Below are positions 26,053 to 34,563 of a DNA stretch of 64,000 bases, piece by piece. The notes below the pieces were generated by a model. That model did not search any database and had not been told where the DNA came from. It was given only the letters and a program-made list of their open reading frames with translations. The stretch spans positions 3,596,001 to 3,660,000 of the forward strand of contig NZ_QYUN01000002.1 in NCBI RefSeq assembly GCF_003590875.1, written 5' to 3'. Every line of letters starts with the position of its first letter. The first letter of the stretch is position 1. Made by a program: the position numbers and the translations under genes. The DNA comes from Noviherbaspirillum cavernae (lineage in GTDB: Bacteria > Pseudomonadota > Gammaproteobacteria > Burkholderiales > Burkholderiaceae_D).

Positions 26053-26895
26053 ATGCCACGCCGCCCTCAGCTCTCCAACACGACGATTCACTTGACGCAA
26101 CAGGTCGAGGTGATGGACGAACGCGGCAGGCTCTCGATCATTTCCATCCCCGCTGAACGGCCGCTGACGGTCTATGTCGACAAGCGCGAACTGGTGACGC
26201 TGATGACGCTGGGCGGCGCGCCCGAGGCGCTGACGCTCGGCTACCTGCGCAATCAGCGACTGGTGCGCTCGGTCGAGGACATCCATTCCATTCATGTCGA
26301 CTGGGACGTCGAGGCGGTCGCGGTCAGGACGCATGGCGGCATCGCGAACATCGAGGAGCGCACCGCCAAAAAGGTGGTGACGACCGGCTGCGGCCAGGGC
26401 TCGGTGTTCGGCAGCCTGATGGATGAGATCGAGAACATCGTGCTGCCGTCCGATGCGCGCCTGAGGCAATCGACGGTGTACAAGATCGTCGACACCATTC
26501 GCACCCAGCAGTCGATCTACAAGCAGGCCGGCTCGGTGCACGGCTGCGCGCTGTTTTCGGCGGACGGCGAAATGCTGTATTTCGTCGAGGACGTGGGCCG
26601 CCACAACGCGGTCGATTCCATCGCCGGCAAGATGTGGCTGGACGATATCGCCGGCGAGGACAAGGTGTTCTACACCACCGGCCGCCTGACTTCGGAAATG
26701 GTGATCAAGGGCGCGCAGATGGGCATCCCGTTTCTCCTGTCGCGCTCCGGCACCACGCAGATGGGGCACATGGTCGCCGACAAGCTCGGCATGTCGCTGT
26801 TCGCCCGCTGCACGGGCAAGCATTTTCTTTTATTGACGGGCAAGGAGCGGCTCGTGCTGGAGACAGAGCTGGTGGACATGTTGAAGATCGCCTGA
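26053..26895 (+). CDS. fdhD: FdhD formate dehydrogenase sulfurtransferase
   Basis: 280 residues from the ATG at 26053; upstream codons are MITE sequence. Family motifs are VDKRELVTLMTLGGAPEAL, the cysteine-loop region VTTGCGQGSVFG, FVEDVGRHNAVDSIAGKMWL and FYTTGRLTSEMVIKGAQMG. FdhD takes sulfur from IscS and transfers it to the bis-MGD cofactor, which is essential for formate dehydrogenase activity. The loop has one Cys, whereas E. coli FdhD has a Cys pair. It sits directly after the fdh operon and before the tungstate transporter. Confidence 0.95.
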   Translation: MPRRPQLSNTTIHLTQQVEVMDERGRLSIISIPAERPLTVYVDKRELVTLMTLGGAPEALTLGYLRNQRLVRSVEDIHSIHVDWDVEAVAVRTHGGIANIEERTAKKVVTTGCGQGSVFGSLMDEIENIVLPSDARLRQSTVYKIVDTIRTQQSIYKQAGSVHGCALFSADGEMLYFVEDVGRHNAVDSIAGKMWLDDIAGEDKVFYTTGRLTSEMVIKGAQMGIPFLLSRSGTTQMGHMVADKLGMSLFARCTGKHFLLLTGKERLVLETELVDMLKIA

Positions 26896-26991
26896 TCCGG
26901 CAATGGATGTGCCGGCCATCCCGCCGCTGATCCCCTTTCCCGAATCTCTGGCAATATATGCATTGTCACAGTCGGACCCGCGCCCACCCTC

Positions 26992-27699
26992 ATGCACCTG
27001 CTCCAGGCCATTCGAGATGCGTTCCTTCTGCTCTTGTCGGGCGATCCTTCGCTATGGCAAATCATCTGGGTGTCACTCAAGACTTCCTTCGTTGCGCTGA
27101 TCCTCGCCACACCGCCCGCCGTCGTCGCCGGCTACCTGATCGCGACCCATTCCTTTTCCGGCAGACGCATTCTCATCTGGCTGACCCAGGCCTCGCTGTC
27201 GCTGCCGACGGTGCTGATCGGCCTGCTGCTGTATCTCGTGCTGTCGCGGCAGGGGCCGCTGGGCGGGCTGCATTGGCTGTTTTCGCAATCGGGCATCATC
27301 GCCGGACAGATACTGATCGTGCTGCCGGTCCTGACCGCGTTTGCATTGGCGGCGGTGCAGGCAGCCGATCTGCGGCTCGCCGAAACGGCGATCACGCTCG
27401 GCGCATCACGCTGGCGCGTGATGCGCACCGTGCTGCATGAAGTGCGCTTCGGCGTGATGGCGGCGGTGATCAGCGGCTTCGGCCGCGTCATTTCCGAAGT
27501 GGGATGCGCCATCATGGTCGGCGGAAATATCGCCGGCGAGACACGCACCATGACGACGGCGATCGCCTTGCAGACCAGCAAGGGAGAATTCGCGCAGGGC
27601 ATTGCCTTGGGCATCGTGCTGGTCGCCATCGCGCTCCTGATCAATGCGATGCTGGTGATGGTGCAAGGCGATCCGCGCGCGGCGAGGGGCATCTCGTGA
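26992..27699 (+). CDS. tupB: Tungstate ABC transporter permease TupB
   Basis: 235 residues, with five or six hydrophobic helices. The permease EAA-like loop reads AETAITLGASRWRVMRTVLH, followed by GFGRVISEVGCAIMVGGNIA, typical of the TupB/WtpB/ModB group, and TRTMTTAIALQTSKGEFAQG. The stop overlaps the GTG start of tupC. The order tupB-tupC-tupA differs from the more usual tupA-B-C. Imports tungstate for the neighbouring formate dehydrogenase, by inference from location. Confidence 0.92.
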   Translation: MHLLQAIRDAFLLLLSGDPSLWQIIWVSLKTSFVALILATPPAVVAGYLIATHSFSGRRILIWLTQASLSLPTVLIGLLLYLVLSRQGPLGGLHWLFSQSGIIAGQILIVLPVLTAFALAAVQAADLRLAETAITLGASRWRVMRTVLHEVRFGVMAAVISGFGRVISEVGCAIMVGGNIAGETRTMTTAIALQTSKGEFAQGIALGIVLVAIALLINAMLVMVQGDPRAARGIS

Positions 27700-28379
27700 C
27701 GACAACGACGCCGCTGCTGACCCTGCGCCACCTGCGCAAAAGCTACGGCGAACGGCCGCTGTTCGACATCGAGGCGCTCACCATCTGCGCAGCCAGCGCA
27801 TACGTATTGACCGGCCTGAACGGCGCCGGAAAGAGCACGCTGCTGCGCATACTCGCCGGGCTGGAAACGGCCGAGGTCGAGGCGGCGCATTTCCTCGACC
27901 AGCCGGTGCGGCTGACGCCCTATCCGCGCGCGATGCGCGAAGCGGTGGTGTATGTGCACCAGCATCCGATCATGTTCTCGACCAGCGTGGCGGACAACAT
28001 TGCATACGGCTTGAGCGCGCGCGGGATGACGAAGGCGGAGATCGTGCGCCGCACGGAAGGAGCGATGGAATGGGCCGGCGTGACGCACCTGCGCGACAGC
28101 AGGCCCCTGACCCTGTCGGGCGGCGAAAAGCAGCGCGTCGCGCTGGCGCGCGCGAAGGTGCTGGAGCCGAAGCTGCTGCTGCTGGACGAGCCGACCTCCA
28201 GCCTCGACGGCGAGGCGCGCGAACAGGTGATCGGCCTGATCCCGACCCTGCTCGAATCGGGCAGCAGCATCATCATGGCCTGTCATGACCGCGACCTGAT
28301 CGCGCTGCCCGGCGTGCAGCGGCTGAAGCTGCGCGACGGACGCCTGCAGGCGCGCCAGAACCGGATGCGCCTGGCCTGA
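27696..28379 (+). CDS. tupC: Tungstate ABC transporter ATP-binding protein TupC
   Basis: 227 residues from the GTG at 27696, overlapping the tupB stop (GTGA). Walker A is GLNGAGKSTLLR, the ABC signature LTLSGGEKQRVALARAKVLE, and Walker B KLLLLDEPTSSLD. It has no C-terminal TOBE/mop regulatory domain, consistent with TupC rather than ModC. Energises tungstate uptake with TupB. Confidence 0.93.
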   Translation: MTTTTPLLTLRHLRKSYGERPLFDIEALTICAASAYVLTGLNGAGKSTLLRILAGLETAEVEAAHFLDQPVRLTPYPRAMREAVVYVHQHPIMFSTSVADNIAYGLSARGMTKAEIVRRTEGAMEWAGVTHLRDSRPLTLSGGEKQRVALARAKVLEPKLLLLDEPTSSLDGEAREQVIGLIPTLLESGSSIIMACHDRDLIALPGVQRLKLRDGRLQARQNRMRLA

Positions 28380-28417
28380 ACGACATCGATTGATTCAACC
28401 ACCAAGAGGAGACCTAC

Positions 28418-29254
28418 ATGCAACACGCAAGTAACCGAAGCATTTTGTCCCGCCTTTTTGCCGTAGCCGTCGCCCTGCTGCTGTGTACCTCGTCCGCCTT
28501 CGCGCAACAGGTGCTGCGCCTGTCCACCACCACCAGCACCGAGAACTCCGGCCTGCTGACCTTTCTCCTGCCGGAATTCGAGGCGCAATCAAAACTGAAA
28601 GTGCAGGTCATCTCTGTCGGTACCGGCAAGGCGCTCGAACTGGCGAAGAATGGCGACGTCGATGTGACACTGGTGCACGCCCGTCCGTCCGAGGACAAGT
28701 TCGTGGCCGAAGGCCACGGCGTGAACCGGCGCGACGTGATGTACAACGACTTCATCATCGTCGGCCCGGCCAGCGATCCGGCCGGCATCAAGGGCATGAA
28801 GAGCGCGCTGGATGCCATGAAGAAGATCGTCGATGCGAAGGCGCGCTTCATCTCGCGCGGCGACAATTCCGGCACCGACCAGATGGAGCAGGCGTACTGG
28901 AAGGAAATCGGCGCCAAGCCGACCGGCAGCGCCTATGTCTCGGCCGGCCTCGGCATGGGGGAAGTGTTGACGATGGCGGCGGAACTGCAGGCCTACACGC
29001 TGACCGACCGCGCCACCTATATCGCCTACCGCGCCAAGACCGGACTGGCGATTGCGATCGAGGGCGACCCGAAGATGTTCAATCCCTACGGCATCATCGC
29101 GGTCAGCCCGGCCAAGTACAAGGACATCAACTACAAGGGCGCGATGCAGCTGATTGAGTGGCTCACCTCGGACGCGGGCCAGAAGAAGATCGCCGCGTTC
29201 AAGGTCGATGGCCAGCAGCTGTTCTTTCCCTCAGCCGGCGGCGTGCCGCGCTGA
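28418..29254 (+). CDS. tupA: Tungstate-binding periplasmic protein TupA
   Basis: 278 residues. The signal peptide ends at SSAFAQQ (residues 26-32). LRLSTTTSTENSGLLTFLLP carries the TTTS oxyanion-binding motif of TupA, and FISRGDNSGTDQMEQAYWKE is the second anion loop. TupA binds tungstate far more tightly than molybdate in characterised relatives. It lies 38 bp after tupC with AGAGGAGA upstream, completing the transporter. The combination with fdhD and fdhABC supports tungsten use. Confidence 0.94.
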   Translation: MQHASNRSILSRLFAVAVALLLCTSSAFAQQVLRLSTTTSTENSGLLTFLLPEFEAQSKLKVQVISVGTGKALELAKNGDVDVTLVHARPSEDKFVAEGHGVNRRDVMYNDFIIVGPASDPAGIKGMKSALDAMKKIVDAKARFISRGDNSGTDQMEQAYWKEIGAKPTGSAYVSAGLGMGEVLTMAAELQAYTLTDRATYIAYRAKTGLAIAIEGDPKMFNPYGIIAVSPAKYKDINYKGAMQLIEWLTSDAGQKKIAAFKVDGQQLFFPSAGGVPR

Positions 29255-29282
29255 CACGGACGACTGCCAACTTCCGCTCAAC

Positions 29283-29618
29283 TCAATTCTTTTTCTCGCC
29301 GGTGCTGTCCGGCACCGAATGGCTGTTCGGCTGCCCCGGCAACGGCATTGCCGTCTTTTCCTGTTCCTGGCTCAGGGTGGATGGGCTGGCTTGGGTCGGG
29401 TTGTTCGAATCTCCGCTTTTTGGTGCACCGGAAGCTTCCGGCTTGATCTGCGCATCCGATGGCGGCATCGCACTCGGCGGCGCGGCTACTGATGGCGGTG
29501 CCGCGGCTGAACCGGAATCCGCCGCTGCCGGCTTGGGTGGGTCACTTGCCTTTTGACATGCACCCAACATCAATGCGCACAACAGGGAAGCCAGATACAG
29601 ACCTGATTTGCTTTTCAT
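29283..29618 (-). CDS. Small Pro/Ala-rich lipoprotein
   Basis: 111 residues. A signal peptide with lipobox (LCALMLGAC, lipidated Cys21) is followed by a low-complexity, disordered mature region rich in Pro, Ala and Ser (PPKPAAADSGSAAAPPSVAA). No fold is recognisable. It converges on tupA with only 28 bp between the stops. It is possibly an outer-membrane-tethered linker protein, and no function can be assigned. Confidence 0.7.
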   Translation of the reverse strand: MKSKSGLYLASLLCALMLGACQKASDPPKPAAADSGSAAAPPSVAAPPSAMPPSDAQIKPEASGAPKSGDSNNPTQASPSTLSQEQEKTAMPLPGQPNSHSVPDSTGEKKN

Positions 29619-29853
29619 GGATACCTCGCGAAAAGGGGACCTATATCCGTTTTGACATCTGTGCGCAAAGCCGGTTCGCGTGGGTTTTCCTTATCAGGAA
29701 CATTTATTGCATCAGACATTTCCACAAGGAAATTTCATTCTGCAAATAGTTGTTTTGCCGCTATGATTGAAAAAACAATAATTACATTTATACATATCGC
29801 ATTTCCGCATATGCAAACGGTCCATCACATTTTCTGGCAAGTCGGGGGAGATC

Positions 29854-31554
29854 ATGAAGTTCAGCAATTTGAGAATCGGTCAGCGTCTGTCCATCGGGTT
29901 CGGTCTGGTAATCCTGCTGATGCTGGCGGTAACCGCCATCGGCGTCACGCAGATCAGCAAGATCAACGGCGACATCGAGGACATGGTGCGCGACTTCTAT
30001 CCCAAGACCGTGATGGTCAACACCATCAAGGGTGCGCTGAACGATACCTCGCGCAGCATGCGCAACGTGCTGTTCGTCAATACCGCGGCTGAAGTCGATG
30101 CCGAACTGGCCGCGATCGAGAAATCCGGCAAACTCGTCGCCGATACCTTCACCCGCTTTGAAAAAACCGAGCGTTCCGCAGAAGAAAACCTGCTGATCAA
30201 GAACGTCATCGAGGCGCGCGAGAAATACACGCCGATGCTGGCGAGTTACCTGAAACTGATCAGGGACGGCCAGACCGAGCAGGCGCGCGACCTCGCGCTG
30301 CCGGAGATCACGCCGGTCCAGCAGAAGTATTTCGATGCGCTCGACAAGCTGATCGAGTTCGAGGGCGGCTTGATGGAAAAGGCCGGCAAGCAGGCCGAAT
30401 CGGTCGCGGGCAATGCACGTCTGCTGATGCTTGCGCTGGCATCGATCGCCGGCGTGCTGGCGGTGCTGGTCGGCCTGCTGGTCACGCGCAGCATCGCGCG
30501 GCCACTGACCTCTGCGGTCGGCATCGCCAAGCGTGTCGCCGGCGGCGACCTGACCGCTCGCGTCGAAGTCACCTCGCAGGATGAAACCGGCCAGCTGCTG
30601 CAGGCGCTCAAGGACATGAACGACAGCCTGGAAGAAACCGTCAGCCAGGTGCGCGCCGGCACCGACACCATCACCCAGGCATCGCAGGAAATCGCCGCCG
30701 GCAATGCCAACCTGTCGTCGCGCACCGAGACGCAGGCCAGCGCGCTGCAGGAAACCGCATCCTCGATGGAACAGCTGACCAGCACCGTGCGGCAGAACGC
30801 GGAAAACGCGCAGCAAGCCAACCAGCTCGTGATCAAGGCCTCCGATCACGCGACCAGGGGCGGCGCAGTCGTCGGCCAGGTGGTCGATACGATGGGTTCG
30901 ATCAAGGAAAGCTCGCGCCGCATCGTCGACATCATCGGCGTGATCGACGGCATCGCATTCCAGACCAACATCCTCGCGCTGAATGCGGCAGTCGAAGCGG
31001 CCCGCGCCGGCGAACAGGGGCGCGGCTTTGCCGTCGTCGCGGCGGAAGTGCGCAGCCTCGCGCAGCGCTCCGCCGGTGCTGCCAAGGAAATCAAGACGTT
31101 GATCAACGATTCCGTGGAAAAGGTCGATGCCGGCGGCAAGCTGGTCGATGAAGCCGGCAAGACCATGGGCGAGATCGTCACCTCGGTCACGCACGTGGCC
31201 GACATCATGCGCGAGATCACGGCCGCCGGCGAGGAACAAAGCACAGGCATCGAGGAAATCAATCACGCCATCACCAAGATGGATGAAATGACGCAGCAGA
31301 ACGCGGCGCTGGTCGAACAGGCGGCGGCAGCAGCCGACAGCATGCGCGTCCAGGCCGGCAGCCTCGCGCAGTCGGTGGCGGTGTTCAAGTTGAAGCACGG
31401 GGCCGTGCCGGCCGTCATCACGCCCCGCCCTGTTGCGGTATCGGCTGCGCCAGCAGCCAAGCGCGCTGCGCCACCGAAATCCACCACGCCCGCCGTGGCC
31501 GACCGCAAGTCGACCGCCATCGCAAGGGATGGCGGCGACTGGGAAGAGTTCTGA
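29854..31554 (+). CDS. Methyl-accepting chemotaxis protein
   Basis: 566 residues. TM1 is at about 10-32; a helical periplasmic four-helix-bundle sensor (33-190) follows; TM2 is at about 190-212 ([20 protein letters not shown]); then a HAMP domain (213-265) and a signalling domain whose hairpin tip is [20 protein letters not shown]. The C-terminus DWEEF is a CheR/CheB-tethering pentapeptide of the NWETF type, so this is a high-abundance-type receptor. The ligand is unknown. Transcription probably ends at a strong hairpin just downstream. Confidence 0.95.
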   Translation: MKFSNLRIGQRLSIGFGLVILLMLAVTAIGVTQISKINGDIEDMVRDFYPKTVMVNTIKGALNDTSRSMRNVLFVNTAAEVDAELAAIEKSGKLVADTFTRFEKTERSAEENLLIKNVIEAREKYTPMLASYLKLIRDGQTEQARDLALPEITPVQQKYFDALDKLIEFEGGLMEKAGKQAESVAGNARLLMLALASIAGVLAVLVGLLVTRSIARPLTSAVGIAKRVAGGDLTARVEVTSQDETGQLLQALKDMNDSLEETVSQVRAGTDTITQASQEIAAGNANLSSRTETQASALQETASSMEQLTSTVRQNAENAQQANQLVIKASDHATRGGAVVGQVVDTMGSIKESSRRIVDIIGVIDGIAFQTNILALNAAVEAARAGEQGRGFAVVAAEVRSLAQRSAGAAKEIKTLINDSVEKVDAGGKLVDEAGKTMGEIVTSVTHVADIMREITAAGEEQSTGIEEINHAITKMDEMTQQNAALVEQAAAAADSMRVQAGSLAQSVAVFKLKHGAVPAVITPRPVAVSAAPAAKRAAPPKSTTPAVADRKSTAIARDGGDWEEF

Positions 31555-31564
31555 TTTTCCTGAA

Positions 31565-31594
31565 TGCCATTCCCTGTGCACGCAGGGAATGGCA
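31565..31594 (+). terminator. Strong hairpin after the chemoreceptor gene
   Basis: A perfect 12-bp stem TGCCATTCCCTG/CAGGGAATGGCA with a 6-base loop starts 11 bp after the stop codon and is followed by a pyrimidine-rich TGCTTTCTTTT. Good candidate for intrinsic termination. Confidence 0.65.
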
Positions 31595-31685
31595 GAATGT
31601 TGCTTTCTTTTAAGCAACTCCCTCACCTGCCTGCAAGTCATGCCGGACAGTCAAGCCGGCGCAGCGGGGAAGCGAGCTTCCATCC

Positions 31686-32546
31686 ATGGGATTTCTGTAC
31701 GGTCTGGCCGTTGCGCTCATCTGGGGCGCGCAACCTGTCGTCGCGAGTTTCGGCTATCGCGCCTCGCTGACTGCCTTCGATCTGACCATGCTGCGCTTCG
31801 CGGCGAGCGGCCTGTTGATGCTGCCACTGTTTTTCAGGCGCGGCGCGTGGAACGCATGCGGCATCGGCTGGCCGCGTGCGCTCGTACTGATCCTGCTGGC
31901 CGGACCGCTGTACAACATGGCGCTGATCGGCGGCCTGACGTGGGCGCCGGCGACGCACAGTTCGCTGATCTATCCCGCCTTCACGCCGCTGTTCACCGCC
32001 ATTCTCGCGCGCGTCATGCTGGACGGAAACGATCGCCTGCCCATGCTCGGGCTGGGCATGCTGATCGTCGGCGTGCTGTCGATCAAGCTGGGGGCGGTGC
32101 TGCAACCGAGCGGCAATGCGCATCCGGATGCATGGCGCGGCGATCTGCTGTTCATGGGCGCTGCGCTGATGTGGTCGCTGTACACCGTGCTGATGCGGCG
32201 CTGGAATACCGAGCCGCTCGCGGTCGTCAGCCTGGTGCAGGTCGGCAGCCTGCTGTATGTGCCGGTCTATCTGTTGATGCACGGCACCGCGGTATTTCAA
32301 CTCGACCCGACGGCCATCACGATCCAGGTCCTGTATCAGGGCATCCTGGTCAGTGTGATATCGGTCCTGCTGTTCAATCTCGCGGTGCGCCAGCTCGGTG
32401 CGAAGGCGTCGATGTTCACCGCGCTGATGCCGATCGTCGGCGTGAGCCTCGCGGTGCTGCTCCTGGGCGAGCCGCTGACGCTGTCGCTCGTCGGCGGCAC
32501 ATTGTTCATCGTCAGCGGACTGTTCCTGTCGCTCAGGAAGAAGTGA
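31686..32546 (+). CDS. DMT-superfamily (EamA) transporter
   Basis: 286 residues with about ten hydrophobic helices in two EamA repeats of five (first LYGLAVALIWGAQPVVASFG, second beginning WRGDLLFMGAALMWSLYTVL). The final helix ends in a short basic tail (SLRKK), usual for this family. EamA carriers export or import small metabolites; substrate specificity cannot be read from sequence. It is single-cistron, convergent with the MgtC gene. Confidence 0.9.
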   Translation: MGFLYGLAVALIWGAQPVVASFGYRASLTAFDLTMLRFAASGLLMLPLFFRRGAWNACGIGWPRALVLILLAGPLYNMALIGGLTWAPATHSSLIYPAFTPLFTAILARVMLDGNDRLPMLGLGMLIVGVLSIKLGAVLQPSGNAHPDAWRGDLLFMGAALMWSLYTVLMRRWNTEPLAVVSLVQVGSLLYVPVYLLMHGTAVFQLDPTAITIQVLYQGILVSVISVLLFNLAVRQLGAKASMFTALMPIVGVSLAVLLLGEPLTLSLVGGTLFIVSGLFLSLRKK

Positions 32547-32616
32547 TTCTTGTTGCGTCGTCTTGTCGCGACGCGCGCTTGTGATTTCACCTGCCGACGA
32601 TCCTGTTGGAACGTTT

Positions 32617-33384
32617 CTAATTCCGCGCGTGCGACAGGTTGAAGCTTTCCACGTCTTCCATGGTGCTGAGTTCGCGCGCCAGCTCACTGAGCGGTGCGCC
32701 GCTCAACTTGTCGAACGCGACGGCGACGAAATGCCATTCTGCCTTGCCGTTCTGCACTGAAATCGAGATCGAGCCGTTGGCGATTTCATAGCCGCGCGCG
32801 AATGCGGCTTGGCGCAGCCGCGCCTCATCCGGTTCGAAGCCCGCCTTGAAGCGCAATACGATCACGATTGCCTGGCGCGACGGCAGCCAGTGGGTCACCT
32901 TCGGCACCCAGATCATGCATACGGCGGACATGAGCGCAAGCAGCATCGCCGACAGGAAAAATCCGATGCCGACCAGCACGCCGATCACCGACGCCACCCA
33001 GATCGATGCCGCCGTGGTCAGCCCGCTGATGTTCAGGCCCTCCTTCATGATCACGCCGGCACCGAGGAAGCCGATGCCGGTCACGATGCCCTGGATGATG
33101 CGGGTCGGATCGGCACCCAGTCCGGCCACCACCTGACCGCCATACCAGTAGCCCGGGTAGCCGGCGATCACCGTCAGTGCCGCCGACGCCATGCAGACCA
33201 GACCGTAGGTGCGCATGCCCGCCGCGCGACCGCGATAGGAACGCTCGTAGCCGACCAGCAGGCCCAGCAGCAGCGCGCCGAACAGGCTGAAGAAGACGAT
33301 GAGGTTGGTGGCGATGACGGGGCCGGACCAGAACGCGGCGAGCGACTCCCAGGTGGGCAGATCGGCGGTGAGTTTTTCCATCAA
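32617..33384 (-). CDS. MgtC/SapB-family membrane protein
   Basis: 255 residues. Four or five helices in the N-terminal 150 residues carry the family signature GLLVGYERSYRGRAAGMRTY, GIVTGIGFLGAGVIMKEGLN and GLTTAASIWVASVIGVLVG. A soluble C-terminal domain (about 165-255, ACT-like) is present, as in longer MgtC homologues. MgtC proteins affect magnesium homeostasis and ATP synthase activity in pathogens; here the role is unknown. It lies 45 bp downstream of the Crp/Fnr regulator in the same direction. Confidence 0.9.
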   Translation of the reverse strand: MMEKLTADLPTWESLAAFWSGPVIATNLIVFFSLFGALLLGLLVGYERSYRGRAAGMRTYGLVCMASAALTVIAGYPGYWYGGQVVAGLGADPTRIIQGIVTGIGFLGAGVIMKEGLNISGLTTAASIWVASVIGVLVGIGFFLSAMLLALMSAVCMIWVPKVTHWLPSRQAIVIVLRFKAGFEPDEARLRQAAFARGYEIANGSISISVQNGKAEWHFVAVAFDKLSGAPLSELARELSTMEDVESFNLSHARN

Positions 33385-33429
33385 TGAGGTTCAAATGGTT
33401 TGTGCATGGACTGCTCGGCAGACTGGCGC

Positions 33430-34116
33430 TCACGCGCGAAAATTGCGCAGTCCCTCAAGGTCGAGAATGTGGATGCCGCCGTAATCGACCTTCAGCAATC
33501 CTTCCTTCTCCAGCACCTGCAGGGCCTGATTGGCGCGCTGGCGCGATGCGCCGGACAGGTAGCCGACCTCTTCCTGCGAGATCTGCAGCAGCTTGTCGGT
33601 GCCGGGATACAGATGCGGATTGAACAGTTGCGCCAGGCAGCGCGCAACGCGGGTATCGACATCCAGCAGTCGGTCGAATTCGACCATGCCGATGAACTGG
33701 CCGAGGCGCTCGTTGAGCTGCATCAGCAGAAAGCGGGAAAACGGCAGGCTGCTGTCAAGCAGCCACATGAAGGTATGGCGCGGCATGCGCGCAATGCGAC
33801 TGTCGCGCAGCGCGGTCACGTCGTACTTGCGGCATTCGTTCTTGAGCAGCGTGCCTTCGCCGATCCAGCCGCCGGCCGGCACGCCGGCGAAAGTGACGGA
33901 TTTTCCTTCCGGCGAGAAGTTGTTGATCTTGATCAAGCCGTCGACCACGCCGATCCAGCTGTCGACCATCTCGCCCTTGCGGCACACGAATCCACCCTTG
34001 GGCACGAATTGCTCGACCGTGTCGGCTTCCACCCGCGCCATCTGCTCGGCGGTGAGCTGTCTGGCCCAGATCGTCTGGCGCAACAATTCCTTGAACAGCG
34101 GCTTGTTTGATGTCAT
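33430..34116 (-). CDS. Crp/Fnr-family transcriptional regulator
   Basis: 228 residues. The cyclic-nucleotide-binding-like beta barrel occupies about 25-135 (VPKGGFVCRKGEMVDSWIGV, FAGVPAGGWIGEGTLL), the dimerisation helix about 125-155, and a C-terminal winged helix has ISQEEVGYLSGASRQRANQA as the recognition region. There is no N-terminal Cys cluster, so it is not an oxygen-sensing FNR. It diverges from the acyl-CoA ligase/liv operon, but a MITE and about 260 bp separate them. It may regulate that operon or the downstream MgtC gene. Confidence 0.92.
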   Translation of the reverse strand: MTSNKPLFKELLRQTIWARQLTAEQMARVEADTVEQFVPKGGFVCRKGEMVDSWIGVVDGLIKINNFSPEGKSVTFAGVPAGGWIGEGTLLKNECRKYDVTALRDSRIARMPRHTFMWLLDSSLPFSRFLLMQLNERLGQFIGMVEFDRLLDVDTRVARCLAQLFNPHLYPGTDKLLQISQEEVGYLSGASRQRANQALQVLEKEGLLKVDYGGIHILDLEGLRNFRA

Positions 34117-34142
34117 TGTGCGCGCGTCAGCCCCTTTGCATG

Positions 34143-34305
34143 CTAGTGTCCTGAATTCGAAATTCGCTGCATAAAAGATGACGAGAATCGCACCGATACC
34201 GCGTCAAAAATGCTCGCAAGGCCTCGGCCTTGCTGCGCTTTTTTCCTTGTCTCGTCGCGATTTCATCACTTTTATTTGCAACGAATTTCCAACTCAGGAC
34301 ACTAG
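34143..34305. repeat. MITE-like element, copy 3 (reversed)
   Basis: The reverse complement of copies 1 and 2, 163 bp, with intact ends: CTAGTGTCCTGAA on the left and CTCAGGACACTAG on the right. CTAG at both ends is either part of the terminal repeat or a target duplication. It sits between the Crp/Fnr gene and the ligase promoter region. Confidence 0.92.
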
Positions 34306-34347
34306 GCCTTATTCACCTATTCGCATGCAGGAAAAATAGAGGTAAAT

Positions 34348-34363
34348 TGTCAGTCAAATGACA
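34348..34363. promoter_or_regulatory. Candidate operator upstream of acyl-CoA ligase/liv operon
   Basis: TGTCAGTCAAATGACA is an inverted repeat (TGTCA, 6-base centre, TGACA) about 200 bp ahead of the ligase start in an AT-rich, gene-free stretch of 258 bp. Only symmetry and position support it. Confidence 0.3.
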
Positions 34364-34563
34364 GCATGTGCAAGAACTGCTGTCTACTATTCTGAGAAAA
34401 AGAACTACGGAGACATTGTAAGCGCATCTCGCAGCCGTCGATACAGACGGCGCAATATTGCCCTGCAACCCTTGAATCGGGATCAAGGGCCCCGCGTCTC
34501 TCCAAAAGATTCTGCTGCTGGTTTTTTTACTGGTTGAACGCCTGTTAAAGAAAGAGTGGGACG

